Shown: in pieces, positions 1 through 8,345 of the stretch
Layout: every line of letters begins with the position of its first letter
How positions within the stretch are numbered: position 1 is the stretch's first letter
Source: Chara braunii
Lineage: Eukaryota > Streptophyta > Charophyceae > Charales > Characeae
Reading direction: 5' to 3'
DNA: 25,718 bases
Assembly: GCA_003427395.1 (NCBI GenBank)
Contig: BFEA01000165.1
Span: forward strand, 2,469,182 to 2,494,899
Program-made: the position numbers and the translations under genes
Notes under the pieces: generated by a model
What the model saw: only the letters and a program-made list of their open reading frames with translations
Databases searched by the model: none
What the model was told of the DNA's origin: nothing

Positions 1-79
<79 letters not shown>
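1..79. repeat. (GA)n microsatellite at window edge
   Basis: This is an uninterrupted GA dinucleotide tract that starts at base 1. It mirrors the (CT)n tract at the right end, so both ends of the window stop inside the same kind of microsatellite. Confidence 0.97.
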
Positions 80-80
<1 letters not shown>

Positions 81-292
81 AGGATAGCGGGGGCGGGAGC
101 GGCACTGGGCGGAGAGGGGGAGGGGGATGAAGAGAGGGCCGTCGGGTCGAATGTGCTCGCACAAAAAGGAAGGAGAGAGAGAGAGAGAGAGAGCGGGAGC
201 TGGAGTGGGATATCGGGGCAGGGATAGCGGGAGCAGCATTGGGCGGAGAAGGGAAGGGGGATGAAGAGATGGCCGCCGGGTCGAGTGTGTGC

Positions 293-329
<37 letters not shown>

Positions 330-441
330 CGGGATGGCGAGAGTGGGTCGAGTGTGTGTGCAACAGAGAGAGAGAGAGAGGGAGTGAACCCAACCTAACT
401 AACTATGCGCCTCCCCCTGGGCCCCCCTCTCCCCCCCACAC

Positions 442-536
442 GATCAAGTGTAGTATCTGCTTCGATCGGTTTCATATCCGATCCCCCCTCGGATACGATC
501 AAGCGTAGTAAATGCTCTGTTCAGTTTCATATCTGA
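442..536 (+). ncRNA. U2 snRNA-like cores, array unit 1 (two copies)
   Basis: The first core (442-482) begins gatcaagtgtagtatctg, identical to the conserved U2 segment before the branch-recognition helix, followed by a cttcg substitution and a cggtttcatatc match to the next U2 segment. The second core (497-536) repeats it with changes (aagcgtagta). It is a fragment, so not a working snRNA. Confidence 0.7.
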
Positions 537-652
537 ACCGTAGTGCATGGAGACCTTTTTCTTTAATAAAAGAAAAAAGACGCATGTGCGCACGTCGCGC
601 ATAGAGAACCTAACCTAACTAACAATGCGCCTCCCCCCCCTCACCCCCACAC

Positions 653-760
653 GATCAAGTGTATTATCTGCTTCGATCAGTTTCATATCGTTCCTTCCCC
701 CCACACGATCAAGCGTAGTATCTGCTCTGTTCAGTTTCATATCTGATCCGTGGTCCATCC
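653..760 (+). ncRNA. U2 snRNA-like cores, array unit 2 (two copies)
   Basis: The first core (653-692) and the second (707-750) match the U2 5' domain. The second continues into gatccgtggtccatcc, which resembles stem IIb of plant U2. That is additional support that the source was U2 and not a chance match. Confidence 0.7.
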
Positions 761-871
761 AGACCTTTTGATTTAAAAAAAAACAAAAGCACGCACGAAC
801 GAGAGAGCGTGAGAGAGAGAGAGAGAGAGAACCCAATCTAACTAACTATGTGCATCCCCCCCACCCCCTAC

Positions 872-983
872 GACCAAGTGCAGTATCTCCTTCGATCAGT
901 TTCATAGCCGATCTTCTCCCATTAAGCGTAGTATCTGCTCCGTTCAGTTTCATGTCTTATCTGTGGTCCATCAAGACCTTTTT
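872..983 (+). ncRNA. U2 snRNA-like cores, array unit 3 (two copies)
   Basis: The first core (872-912) has drifted (gaccaagtgcagtatc). The second (921-962) keeps gcgtagtatctgct and is followed by a tgtggtccatcaagacc segment, as in unit 2. Confidence 0.65.
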
Positions 984-1029
984 ATTTTATAAAAGAAAAA
1001 AAAAGCACTCGCGTCCACGAGCGAACGAG

Positions 1030-1068
<39 letters not shown>

Positions 1069-1087
1069 CCTATGTAACCAACTGCGC

Positions 1088-1116
1088 CCAAGTGCAGTAT
1101 CTGCTTCGATCAGATG
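1088..1116 (+). ncRNA. U2 snRNA-like core, array unit 4 (single, shortened)
   Basis: The core caagtgcagtatctgcttcg is present only once and the rest of the unit is collapsed. A further degraded unit lies at 1263-1290 (gatcaagtgtactttctgat). Confidence 0.6.
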
Positions 1117-1231
1117 CGTCGTTCATCGACACGATTAAAAAGTGAAAAAAAAAGCAAGTGCGCCCAAGACGCGGGAGAGAGATTAGAGAGAGAGAAAGAG
1201 GTAGAGAGAGAGGGACCGCAGACTGACTGTG

Positions 1232-1254
1232 CCCCCCCCCCCCCCCCCCCCCCC
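1232..1254. repeat. Poly(C) tract, 23 C
   Basis: An uninterrupted run of 23 cytosines lies inside array unit 5. It is prone to length error in assemblies, and its complement could form G-quadruplex structure. Confidence 0.95.
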
Positions 1255-1366
1255 GTCCCAACGATCAAGTGTACTTTCTGATCCATGGTCCAAAAAAAAA
1301 GTGTGTGTGCTAGACGCGCCCGCTCGCGAGAGGGAGGGTGAGAGAGGGAGGGACAGACCGCAATCT

Positions 1367-2425
1367 AACCTCATCCCACACTCACACAACTGCTCTCTCT
1401 CTCTTTCTCTCTTTGCGCTCCCGATGCGGGCAGTCTGTCGCCTCGCATCAACATAGAGTTGTCACCCCGCTTGGTACGAGTATGCAAGCCAGGTTCGCCC
1501 GCGCGTCACAGTCCGTCGTGGCCCCGCACGTCAACCCCGCATACCCGACACCAGCTCGTCGGATCGCCCAACTCTCACACTCACTCACCTTCCAAACTTG
1601 CTCGTTAGCCGACCCTCACTGATCGCGCCAACCTCAAAATTCTTAGAGAGCAAACTAATCGCGCTTGCAAAATTTATACCATGCATGCCTGCGCGAAAGG
1701 TACGGGATTAAGCCCAGGTGGACAAGAGGAGAAGAGAGGAAGTGCCTATGCCTGCATGGCCAGGCCGTAGCGTGGGGGTCGTAGCCACACTCCACGCATC
1801 GATCCGGTCATGCAGGCGCTCCAACCAATTAGAACAGGGTATGCGAAGTGAGGAAGAAGGAGAAGGCGGGTAAACACGAGGGAAACCAAAAAGAAGAAAG
1901 ATACAGTTGCAATCGCGCCCGCCAAAAACGACAGTTACACAAGATTAACGGCGCGATCCAGTCAGAGCCCAGTTCCCAACGCAGCAGGATGCGCGCAAGC
2001 GCGGCGCACAAAATTCAGAGTACCGAAATTCCTAGCCTAAATCCTAATTGCAACAGGAAATTTCGAAAAAGTAGAAAGGAAAAACACTTCCGCGAGCTCG
2101 TAGGGGCTCGATACCAGATGAAAATTGAAAAATGATATTCCCGCGCGATGATCGCACCGAAATTCCCAGTGCTCTCAGCAGAACAAGAAAGAAGCTATGG
2201 TACAGTTGTTCCTCGCGCTTACCAAGGCGCGACTGCCCAACCGTTGGCACGGGATTTTCCCGACACTGATCCGACAACTCCCAGCAGAAAACGAAAAGAA
2301 ACGAGGACGTCCATGCAATTTGCCCGCCCGACCCATCTTTTCGTAACTCACCCATCCGACCCGTCTCATATCCCTAGGCAGCTTCGCGCAGAAAGTCGCG
2401 CGATTATAGAAAATAGTTCGTCACA
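1367..2425 (-). repeat. 3' LTR (left copy)
   Basis: This is the direct repeat partner of 11823-12883. The shared sequence starts at aacctcatccc and ends at gttcgtcaca. Differences from the other LTR are mostly C/T and G/A transitions, many at CG dinucleotides (for example gatgcggg at about 1424 versus gatgtggg at about 11881). The left LTR abuts the U2-derived array. Confidence 0.92.
1672..1678 (-). promoter_or_regulatory. Candidate TATA box in 3' LTR
   Basis: The minus strand reads TATAAAT here, at the position that corresponds to 12129-12135 in the other LTR, about 750 bp into the LTR. Conservation in both copies is the only support. Confidence 0.4.
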
Positions 2426-2434
2426 TATGTGACG
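2419..2434. repeat. Perfect 16-nt palindrome at LTR/internal junction
   Basis: The sequence cgtcacatatgtgacg equals its own reverse complement and spans the inner edge of the left LTR. Its left half is the LTR terminus (TGTGACG on the minus strand). Its right half duplicates that terminus in the opposite direction. A purine-rich priming tract would be expected here and is not visible. Confidence 0.85.
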
Positions 2435-2578
2435 CCCAGGGGGTTCCAATCTTGAGCAAGCTCCTGCTTGCTCTCTCATCAGGCGCCGATCGATTGTCCG
2501 AAGATCGATGCAGAGATGACACGTGCCACTTACCGTAGGATCCGAGTGTGGAAGTCATCCAACGTGGCATGCGTGCAC
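2426..2578 (-). other. Short non-coding stretch between extra coding region and 3' LTR
   Basis: It contains small inverted repeats such as gagcaagctcctgcttgctc (2453-2472) and cgatcgattgtccgaagatcg. No coding sequence or polypurine tract is recognised. Confidence 0.6.
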
Positions 2579-3118
2579 TCAATCCAAAATGTTGCCGGGG
2601 AAAGGTAATCTAATTACGGGTGGGGGCGGTGGTGGATAGACTTGGGGGAGAGGAGGCATGAAGTGGTAAATCTCCTCGTCGCTGGAGGGGAGCGGGATGT
2701 AATGAATGGAGCGATGGATGCGAGGAAAGCAAGGGTGTCGATGTTGATGGGGGAGGGAGGCGAGGTAGTCAGGGTAGAGGGTGCAAAGGGTGCGGCGGAT
2801 GGCAGCTCGGAAGTCGTCATACTCTTCGCACGCGGGGATCGTGCCCGCGACGACGTAGTAGACCTCTATATTATTGTATTCCCGCCAATCCACACTAAAG
2901 AGGAGGACGTGGAGGGGGAAGAAAGTAGCGAGTGAGCGGGTAGTGGCATGTGGGAAGATGGTGACCAAAAGGCGGGTGACGTAGCGATGACAGAAGAGGG
3001 AGAGGGGAAATGGCTGCCATGTATCCGGGAACGGGGGCCGGTCTAGGAGCTTCTGGATGGTGAGGAAGTCACGGGGACGGCGAGATAACGACCGAGGACG
3101 AAGCCTGAGCGCCCGCAT
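2579..3118 (-). CDS. Extra post-integrase ORF of the retrotransposon, C-terminal part (unknown function)
   Basis: This is an open frame of about 180 codons ending in TGA at 2579-2581, downstream of integrase on the same strand. The start is arbitrary, because the frame probably continues an upstream ORF after a frameshift. It begins with an Arg-rich stretch (RLRPRSLSRRPRDF), then a hydrophobic/aromatic stretch, then VDWREYNNIEVYYVVAGTIP followed by an acidic EEYDDF segment, and ends Pro-rich (QVYPPPPPP). I recognise no domain, signal peptide or clear membrane anchor, and I see no support for an envelope protein. It could be an accessory protein specific to this element lineage. Confidence 0.5.
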   Translation of the reverse strand: MRALRLRPRSLSRRPRDFLTIQKLLDRPPFPDTWQPFPLSLFCHRYVTRLLVTIFPHATTRSLATFFPLHVLLFSVDWREYNNIEVYYVVAGTIPACEEYDDFRAAIRRTLCTLYPDYLASLPHQHRHPCFPRIHRSIHYIPLPSSDEEIYHFMPPLPQVYPPPPPPVIRLPFPGNILD

Positions 3119-3499
3119 CTCGACGTAAACGAAGGGCTGTGGGTCGAATTGGGAGGATTGGGAGGGCGATTTACTTCTTCGGCGACACCGGCTTCTTGAT
3201 CCCTCCGCGGTGGCGTCTCCATCTCGTTCGTCTTCCTCCTGTGGCGGCTATGGATTGCGCGCCGGATCGTCCTGCAGCAGTTGCGGTGGTGGCCCTCCTG
3301 ATTCGTCGATCGAACGCTTTCGTTCCACTGTTGCTCGTACTCGTGGCGCTACGGCCTCTCTCTACTCTGCTTGATTCATCGGGGCCACTTGATCCACCGG
3401 ATTCGCCTTCCTCTTCCTACTCTTGCCCCAAACTGGCTTCTTTTGACTCGGCATCCTTCGATCCTCGATAATCGGGATTGGATTCCCGATCTTCTTCCT

Positions 3500-4265
3500 C
3501 GACCGATGCTTCCTCTTCGTCGTCCTCCTTTTCTTCTTCACTTGTTTCTCACACGGGGGTGCACTGGATGAGCGGGTCCCACAGGGAAAGATCGGTGACG
3601 TCGACATGTAAATACACTCCCGTCGAAGGCACGTAGTAGCTTCCCTCCCCCGACTCCGTATACGTAGACCACAAAAGATGTGGTTCCAGCATGAGAACGA
3701 GCGTAGCTGTCCCCGACTTCTCGTCACAGCGTGAGAGAACCTCCAGTGGCGCATCGTCGAGTACTTGGCTTAGAAACACCAGCAGGTCGTTCGTGATGGA
3801 CGCTAGGTGGCCGTCGCGCCCTTCTCCGAATAGGATCCCCAGAAAATCGCCTTCCGTATCCGTCCTCCAAGCTTGGACGAGCAACAACTCTATCTCATCA
3901 TCGGGGATCTCGTCCTCCTCTCATTTGTCAGAGGGCTCCACCTAGTGGAAGACGACGTGGAGGAGACAAAAATTGAGTGCCACGTATGCTTGCCACCACT
4001 GCGCCCACTTGACCGCGTTCAAAATCGGCACGTCCAATTGCCTGATCGTGAAAGACAGAGACGCTTCTTCGGTAGATTGCCAAAACGCTGGAACATCAGT
4101 GGGGAGACTGAAGATGGAGAGATGGTGACGGTTCATTGAGGCCGAGCGAAGGGGCGAAGCACTGGGAGGGCAACCTCTGGCGCAGTGGAGGAGACTCGAA
4201 GCTGGAGATCGATATCGCTCGTTGTTACGATCCGATCTCGTGGTCCAGTCAACAGTCGCACCCAC
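3500..4265 (-). pseudogene. Extra post-integrase coding region, middle part (frame with in-frame stops, acidic tail)
   Basis: One minus-strand frame gives protein-like sequence from about 4160 down to about 3480, broken by stops near 3942, near 3927 and at 3549-3551. It includes SFTIRQLDVPILNAVKWAQW, then LLLVQAWRTDTEGDFLGILF, then LSLWDPLIQC. It runs into a Glu/Asp-rich stretch coded by the C/T-rich plus strand at 3480-3548. A frameshift separates it from the ORF that starts at 4612 and another from the segment ending at 2579. A basic KKKRRTTKRKHRSRKK stretch exists in another frame at 3440-3540, so which frame is used there is unclear. Function unknown. Confidence 0.45.
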
Positions 4266-4612
4266 TCAGTCCTAAGGCGCGCTGCCCAGCCCCGCAGTTG
4301 CCGAAAGATGACGGTATGTCGTGTTGGGTGGAGTGTCGTAATGTCGCCTGTAAAGACGACGATGACTGACACGTGGCTCTCGCCGGGTGGGGACAGGCGC
4401 AAAAAGGCAAAAAGCTGCGCCAATACCCGTGCCACCCCACTCTGTCTGAATTGGAACTCCGTTGCCGCGTGGATGGCTGCCGTACTGAAGAAGGCCACAA
4501 ATCGGAGAAGATCCAGACTCAACCGACGATGCTGTACTTGCCGAATCATCGAGAAGGTGACCTCAGACACCATTAGTCGCTCGCTGATTACTTGCTTCGT
4601 CGAAAAGGTCAT
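4133..4612 (-). CDS. Extra post-integrase ORF, N-terminal part (starts at ATGA overlap)
   Basis: It starts at ATG 4612-4610 (MTFSTKQVISERLM) and runs 159 codons to a stop at 4133. The last codon of the integrase-tail frame is TGA at 4611-4609, so the two ORFs share ATGA. That is why I chose this start over the longer upstream extension, which overlaps integrase-tail sequence. The protein has LLRFVAFFSTAAIHAATEF (mildly hydrophobic), SVIVVFTGDITTLHP and an Arg-rich RQLRGWAARLRTEWVRLL segment. I recognise no family. After 4133 similar-looking sequence continues in another frame, so the original product was probably larger. Confidence 0.5.
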   Translation of the reverse strand: MTFSTKQVISERLMVSEVTFSMIRQVQHRRLSLDLLRFVAFFSTAAIHAATEFQFRQSGVARVLAQLFAFLRLSPPGESHVSVIVVFTGDITTLHPTRHTVIFRQLRGWAARLRTEWVRLLTGPRDRIVTTSDIDLQLRVSSTAPEVALPVLRPFARPQ

Positions 4613-4890
4613 GGCGATGGAGTCGAAGACGATGGATGAGAGAGAAAGGAGGATTCTCGAGAGTTGTCGTCCTCGTCTTGACCGAGGGACGATGATAGAG
4701 GAGAGGGGGAAGAAGGGAGAGCACGAAGGTAGGACACGTGTCGAATGATCGGTCGAGCCGATTGACTTCCCGACACCTCTGGCGCAAGCCGCATCGTGTT
4801 CACCCCACTGGGACCGAGCTCGACTACGGGAAAGCGCTTGAAGAATTGTGGCGCTAACTTGCCTTGGCGAGCACATTTCCTCACATGCAC
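4609..4890 (-). pseudogene. Integrase C-terminal part (pol 3' end)
   Basis: The frame contains GKLAPQFFKRFPVVELGPSG and ends its conserved part with HVSYLRAL. This is the layout of the gypsy integrase C-terminal domain (KLxPxxxGPFxVxE...HVSxLRP), which binds DNA next to the catalytic core. The GPF-type turn is degraded (KRF). The frame differs from the core at 4980-5579, so at least one frameshift lies at about 4890-4980. The tail after the domain is Ser/Pro-rich and stops at TGA 4611-4609, overlapping the next ORF. Confidence 0.7.
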
Positions 4891-4979
4891 GATGTCCCCT
4901 CATTTATATTGGGGCTAGGGCCCAGCGTTCCCATTCCGGGCCTTGTAGCTCCGGACCTGTCTCCCATGGGCCATTTCTG

Positions 4980-5588
4980 TCATTCGTTGTCTTTTCGGGC
5001 CAATCGGGGGAGGACCTTTTCCATCAGTTCTAAATGGCGTTGGGCCTTATCTTTAACCGTCGCTCTAGTGGTCCGTCGTGGAAGGGCCGTCTCATCATTT
5101 AGGCTCGGTAGGGCTTTACAGGGCAGGCTATTGGTCTGTAGTTGAAAGGGGGTCAGACCCGTGGACTCGTGAGGTGTCCCCCGGTGGATAGCTAGGATAT
5201 GGTCCACGATATCGGGCCAAGGCTTTGTGTCATTTGCCTCGATATTACGTCGCAGGGCGGTCTTAATCACTCGATTGGCGTTCTCTACCAGTCCGTTGGA
5301 TTGCGACATGTGGGAAGCAGTGTTGCGAATAGAGACACCATGTAGGACCAGGTTCCTCAAAACTTCCCCTCTAAATTCTGCCCCATTGTTCGTTAGAATT
5401 TCCTCGGTGTCCTGGTGCATCCCGAGAAAACGGTTGACGTATCGCGCGATTTCGGCTGCCTGTCGCGTCTTACACGGATAGGCCTCGATCCATTTCGAGA
5501 AATGGTCTACAAATACCAGTAGAATTGAATACTCGCAACTATTAGGTCCAGAGGGAACGACAATATCCGCGGTGTCCATACTAACCCT
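4980..5588 (-). pseudogene. Integrase catalytic core (rve), inactivated
   Basis: This is the retroviral-type integrase core of a Ty3/gypsy pol. It joins cDNA ends to the target. It begins with VSMDTADIV (first catalytic Asp), then LVFVDHFSKWIEAYP, then ILTNNGAEF, then SQSNGLVENANR (catalytic Glu). The second catalytic Asp of the usual T/S-D-N-G motif is Asn here (codon 5388-5390), 35 residues before the Glu, so the DD35E triad is broken. The frame continues from the upstream zinc-binding part but is cut by TAG at 5591-5589, and it ends at TGA 4980-4982. The GAC to AAC change fits C-to-T on the plus strand in a CCG context. Confidence 0.88.
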
Positions 5589-6230
5589 CTAGAATAGTCG
5601 TTCGACTACAGTGGGCACTATTGTCCTGGGCGGCTGAATTGGCGCCTTGTCAGCCGCGTAGACCTGACAGTTCCGGACGATGAACTTAACATCGTCGTGA
5701 ATGTTGGACCAGTACCACTCATTTTTGTCGATTGCCGCCTCCGTGATTCTGACAGCGAAATGGGCCGCAGTCTCCTCGTGGGCTGACTTAACCCAGTCAT
5801 ACCTTACGAACGGATGCGGGACAAACATCCAAATCCCGCTTCCGTCCGTTTTCCATTTCTCTAACCGTCCCTCGTTCCATCGGTAATCTCGAGCTCTCTC
5901 ATTGGCTCGTCTCCGATCTTCCTTTGTGAAGTCTCGGAGGGGGTTCCCAACCACCGTAGCTATCAGAACGACGTCTGTCCATACTTCAGCCCTTCTAAAT
6001 CGTCGGGTCTTTTCTAGCCCTTCCAATGTGGCCTCGAGGAATTGAGCCTCCGTCGGGATCTTATCGGTACGACACAGAGGACACAACCAAGGTTTGCTCG
6101 CACTTCGGTACTGGATACAGGAGCCATGGGCTCGTGAAACGCATTGTTGGCATTCTACCCACTCGGCATAGCCTTCCCCGCTTGGTCGCATAGGGACCGA
6201 ATAGACTCTCGAAATTGCCTCGCAAAACTA
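5589..6230 (-). pseudogene. PHD-type zinc finger plus integrase H2C2 zinc-binding part of pol
   Basis: The N-terminal part reads WVECQQCVSRAHGSCIQ... then WLCPLC. This gives C-x2-C-x4-H-x2-C-x9-W-x-C-x2-C, the second half of a PHD finger (residues 14-40 from the ATG at 6191). Thirteen residues earlier is Y-S-V-P, the spacing expected for the first C-x2-C pair, so that pair appears lost. PHD fingers commonly bind histone H3 tails. After a linker comes SAHEETAAH ... WYWSNIHDDV ... NCQVYAADK, the integrase H2C2 motif with the last Cys changed to Tyr (codon 5658-5660). RNase H lies upstream in another frame, and a stop at about 6230 and TAG at 5591-5589 interrupt the frame. Confidence 0.75.
6072..6203 (-). 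other. PHD-type zinc finger domain inside pol
   Basis: Cys at residues 14, 17, 25, 37, 40, His at 22, and Trp 35 two residues before the last Cys pair follow the PHD pattern. The first zinc ligand pair is Tyr and Pro in this copy, so zinc site 1 would be lost. The domain lies between RNase H and integrase, unlike the C-terminal chromodomain of chromoviruses. Confidence 0.65.
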
Positions 6231-6321
6231 GCAAAATGTGTCAGGTAGGGAGGGAAAAAACGAGGATGAGAGGGGAGAAAGAGGAGCCTCAGAGTTACCT
6301 CTGTCACCCATCGCCACTTGC

Positions 6322-8030
6322 TTACCTCTTTGTGAGGAAGAATTGCCACTTGTCCGTACCGTGGCCCGTTGATCGGTTCCGACTCCATGGAGTAATCTCT
6401 TCGGCCTTAGCAACCCTTGTCGGGTGGTGCAGTCGTGTCAATCCGTCTGCGTTCCCGTGCCGCTCCGTGTTCCGATGGATGATGTCGAAGTCGTATTCTT
6501 GCAGTCGCACCGCCCAATTTTCAATCATGCCCGTATAATTAGTGAGCCGCTTGAGAGCCAACAGGGGCTCGTGGTCCGTGACGAGGAGGAACTTCTGCTC
6601 GTAAAGATGTGGATGGAAATGCTCAATACCCCAAACCACCGCCTAGCATTCTCCTTGCAGAGCCGAATCGTTCCTCCTCTCGTCTGGTACGGTACGAGAC
6701 GCGTACTCGATGACGTGTTCGCGACCGTCGTTCCCCTTCTGCGCCAGGATAACGGAGATTGCCTCAGGCTGCCAATCTGTGATGAGTATGAAATGCTTGG
6801 CTAGGTCCGGTCGAATCAAAATAGGCGCCGTGGCTAGGGACTCCTTTAGAGCGCCGAAGGCCTGTTCGCACTCCGCGTTCCAGCTGAGGGACTGGTCCTT
6901 CCAAAGCAAGTTCGTTAGGGGCTGTGCGATAGCGGCGAAACCCTTGATAAATCGGCGATGGTATGAAGCCAGCCCCAGAAAAGCTCGAACTTGCGTCAAC
7001 GAAGTGGGAGTCGTAGCGTCCCATACAGCCGCGACTTTTCTCGAATCGGGCCTCAAGCCTCCCCGAGTCACCACGCAGCCTAGGAATAAAATCTTAGAAA
7101 GGAAGAACTCACTTTTTCCCAGCGCAAACTTGAATCCAGCATCCCGTAGGGCTCCCAGTGTCCATTCGATATGTTGAGTGTGTCCGTGGAACGATTCTGA
7201 GTAGACCAAGATATCGTCCATATACACAATGACACAGAAATTGATCATCCCTTGAGTCAGTCGGGTCTTGTTGACGAAATTTTGGAATGTTACATTCATC
7301 GCTCTCTGGAACGTAGCCGCCACATTGCAAATCCCCATTGGACACCGAACCCACTGCCAGGTACCTTCAAACAAAATGAAGGCTGTTTTGGGTCGGTCCT
7401 CCTCCTTAACTAGGATGTGATGGAACCCACGAATATCAAACTTACTAAAATAATTAGCACACCCAATCGCATCAAGCAAATCGTCAATCCGGGGAAGGGG
7501 ATACACATCCTTGATCGTGATATTATTCAACTTGCGATAATCGATGCAAATGCGAATTGACCCGTTTTTCTTCAGTATTACGACTACGGGGAATGGCCAC
7601 GGTCCCGTGGCTGGTTCAATCCATCTGTTAGTTTCGAATTCCCTAATCCGTTATAATGCTGTCTTTCGTTCCGTGAGGGAATATCTGTACGGTTTGCAGT
7701 GGATCGGAGGATGATTTTTGGTCTGAATCTCATGCTGAATGACTAACGATAGTCCGATGTCCGTGTCCGTCACGCTGATCGCTCCCTGATATTCCTTTAG
7801 AATTTCTGCGATTAGACGGCCTAGTATTTGGATAGTAATATGCTTTGTGTCGACTCCGCCACCGTTCTTGGGCGGGGGCGCAAAAATAAATGAATTTTCT
7901 GATCGCTAGGAGAACACCGTGGCCATCATCTGGGCATCTTCCTCCCGGATCGCCACGTGTTCCTTTGGGGTTACCCCGTCGCAGACGTCCTGCTATCGTA
8001 CGGGTTTTTCCGCGAGCTTGATCCCGAGAT
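6322..8030 (-). pseudogene. Reverse transcriptase and RNase H of Ty3/gypsy pol, four in-frame stops
   Basis: One frame reads through from about 8030 to 6322 with stops at 7993-7995, 7906-7908, 7651-7653 and 6643-6645 (plus coordinates). RT motifs in order: ICIDYRKLNNITIKDVYPLP, FSKFDIRGFHHI, CPMGICNVAATFQRAM, VIVYMDDILVYS (the catalytic YMDD is intact), ALGKSEFF, LFLGCVVTRGG. The connection has AFLGLASYHRRFIKGF. RNase H has HFILITDWQPEAIS (usual TDAS altered), then after the 6643 stop VTDHEPLLALKRLTN and HGNADGLTRL. The longest stop-free part is 6643-7650. The product copies the element RNA into DNA. The four stops make full-length enzyme unlikely. Confidence 0.92.
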
Positions 8031-8345
8031 CGTGAGGTCCTATGTCACGTCGCGCGGGGGTTCCAAAGCTTCGCTTTCGGCCCCTAATCTTAGCAATTTT
8101 ATCTCTTTAAGTCAACAAGGAACAGGGTAGCTCGGTAATATCACAAAAGCTCTCTTATCCCTGTATCTCGCGAGAAGTGGGGTGGTCCCTTCGTATAAGG
8201 TCCGAGGAGGTTTCGAAGAATTGTTCATTCGGGAAGTTTGCACAAGTGGTTCACCCAGGATTAATGCGCGTGTTCTTTGTATGGTTCTTTGCGTGAGATC
8301 GAACATTTTCGTGGTTGCGCATTGGATTGGATAGCGGATGCGTTG

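Larger units (their letters stand above)
80..1366 (+). repeat. Tandem array of U2 snRNA-derived units separated by GA tracts
   Basis: The block contains five units (about 381-600, 608-836, 836-1070, 1071-1212, 1213-1360) separated by (GA)n stretches. Units 1 to 3 share an order: 'taactaac' motif, C/T-rich spacer, first U2-like core, second U2-like core, a 'gtccat...gacctttt' segment, a T/A-rich stretch such as ataaaagaaaaaa, then a GC-rich stretch and (GA)n. Units 4 and 5 are shortened. The cores match the conserved 5' part of U2 snRNA that contains the GTAGTA branch-recognition sequence. No Sm site or U2 3' half is evident. Positions 80-380 hold only GA-rich, weakly duplicated sequence (two similar halves around 80-190 and 205-325). 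I infer an amplified U2-derived repeat, not functional U2 genes. Confidence 0.75.

Noticed and set aside
442-1290. Functional U2 snRNA genes
   Set aside because: Only the 5' core is present; there is no Sm site, no 3' stem-loops and no upstream promoter element that I can see.
380-1300. CRISPR-like array because of regular repeats
   Set aside because: The repeats are imperfect, unevenly spaced, GA-linked and U2-related, in a eukaryotic context.
1338-2432. Open frames within the LTRs on either strand
   Set aside because: Both LTR copies interrupt them differently and the segments are explained as LTR.
2614-4748. Plus-strand open frames in the region downstream of integrase
   Set aside because: They are antisense to the retrotransposon and lack domain-like sequence; the minus-strand frames continue the pol orientation.
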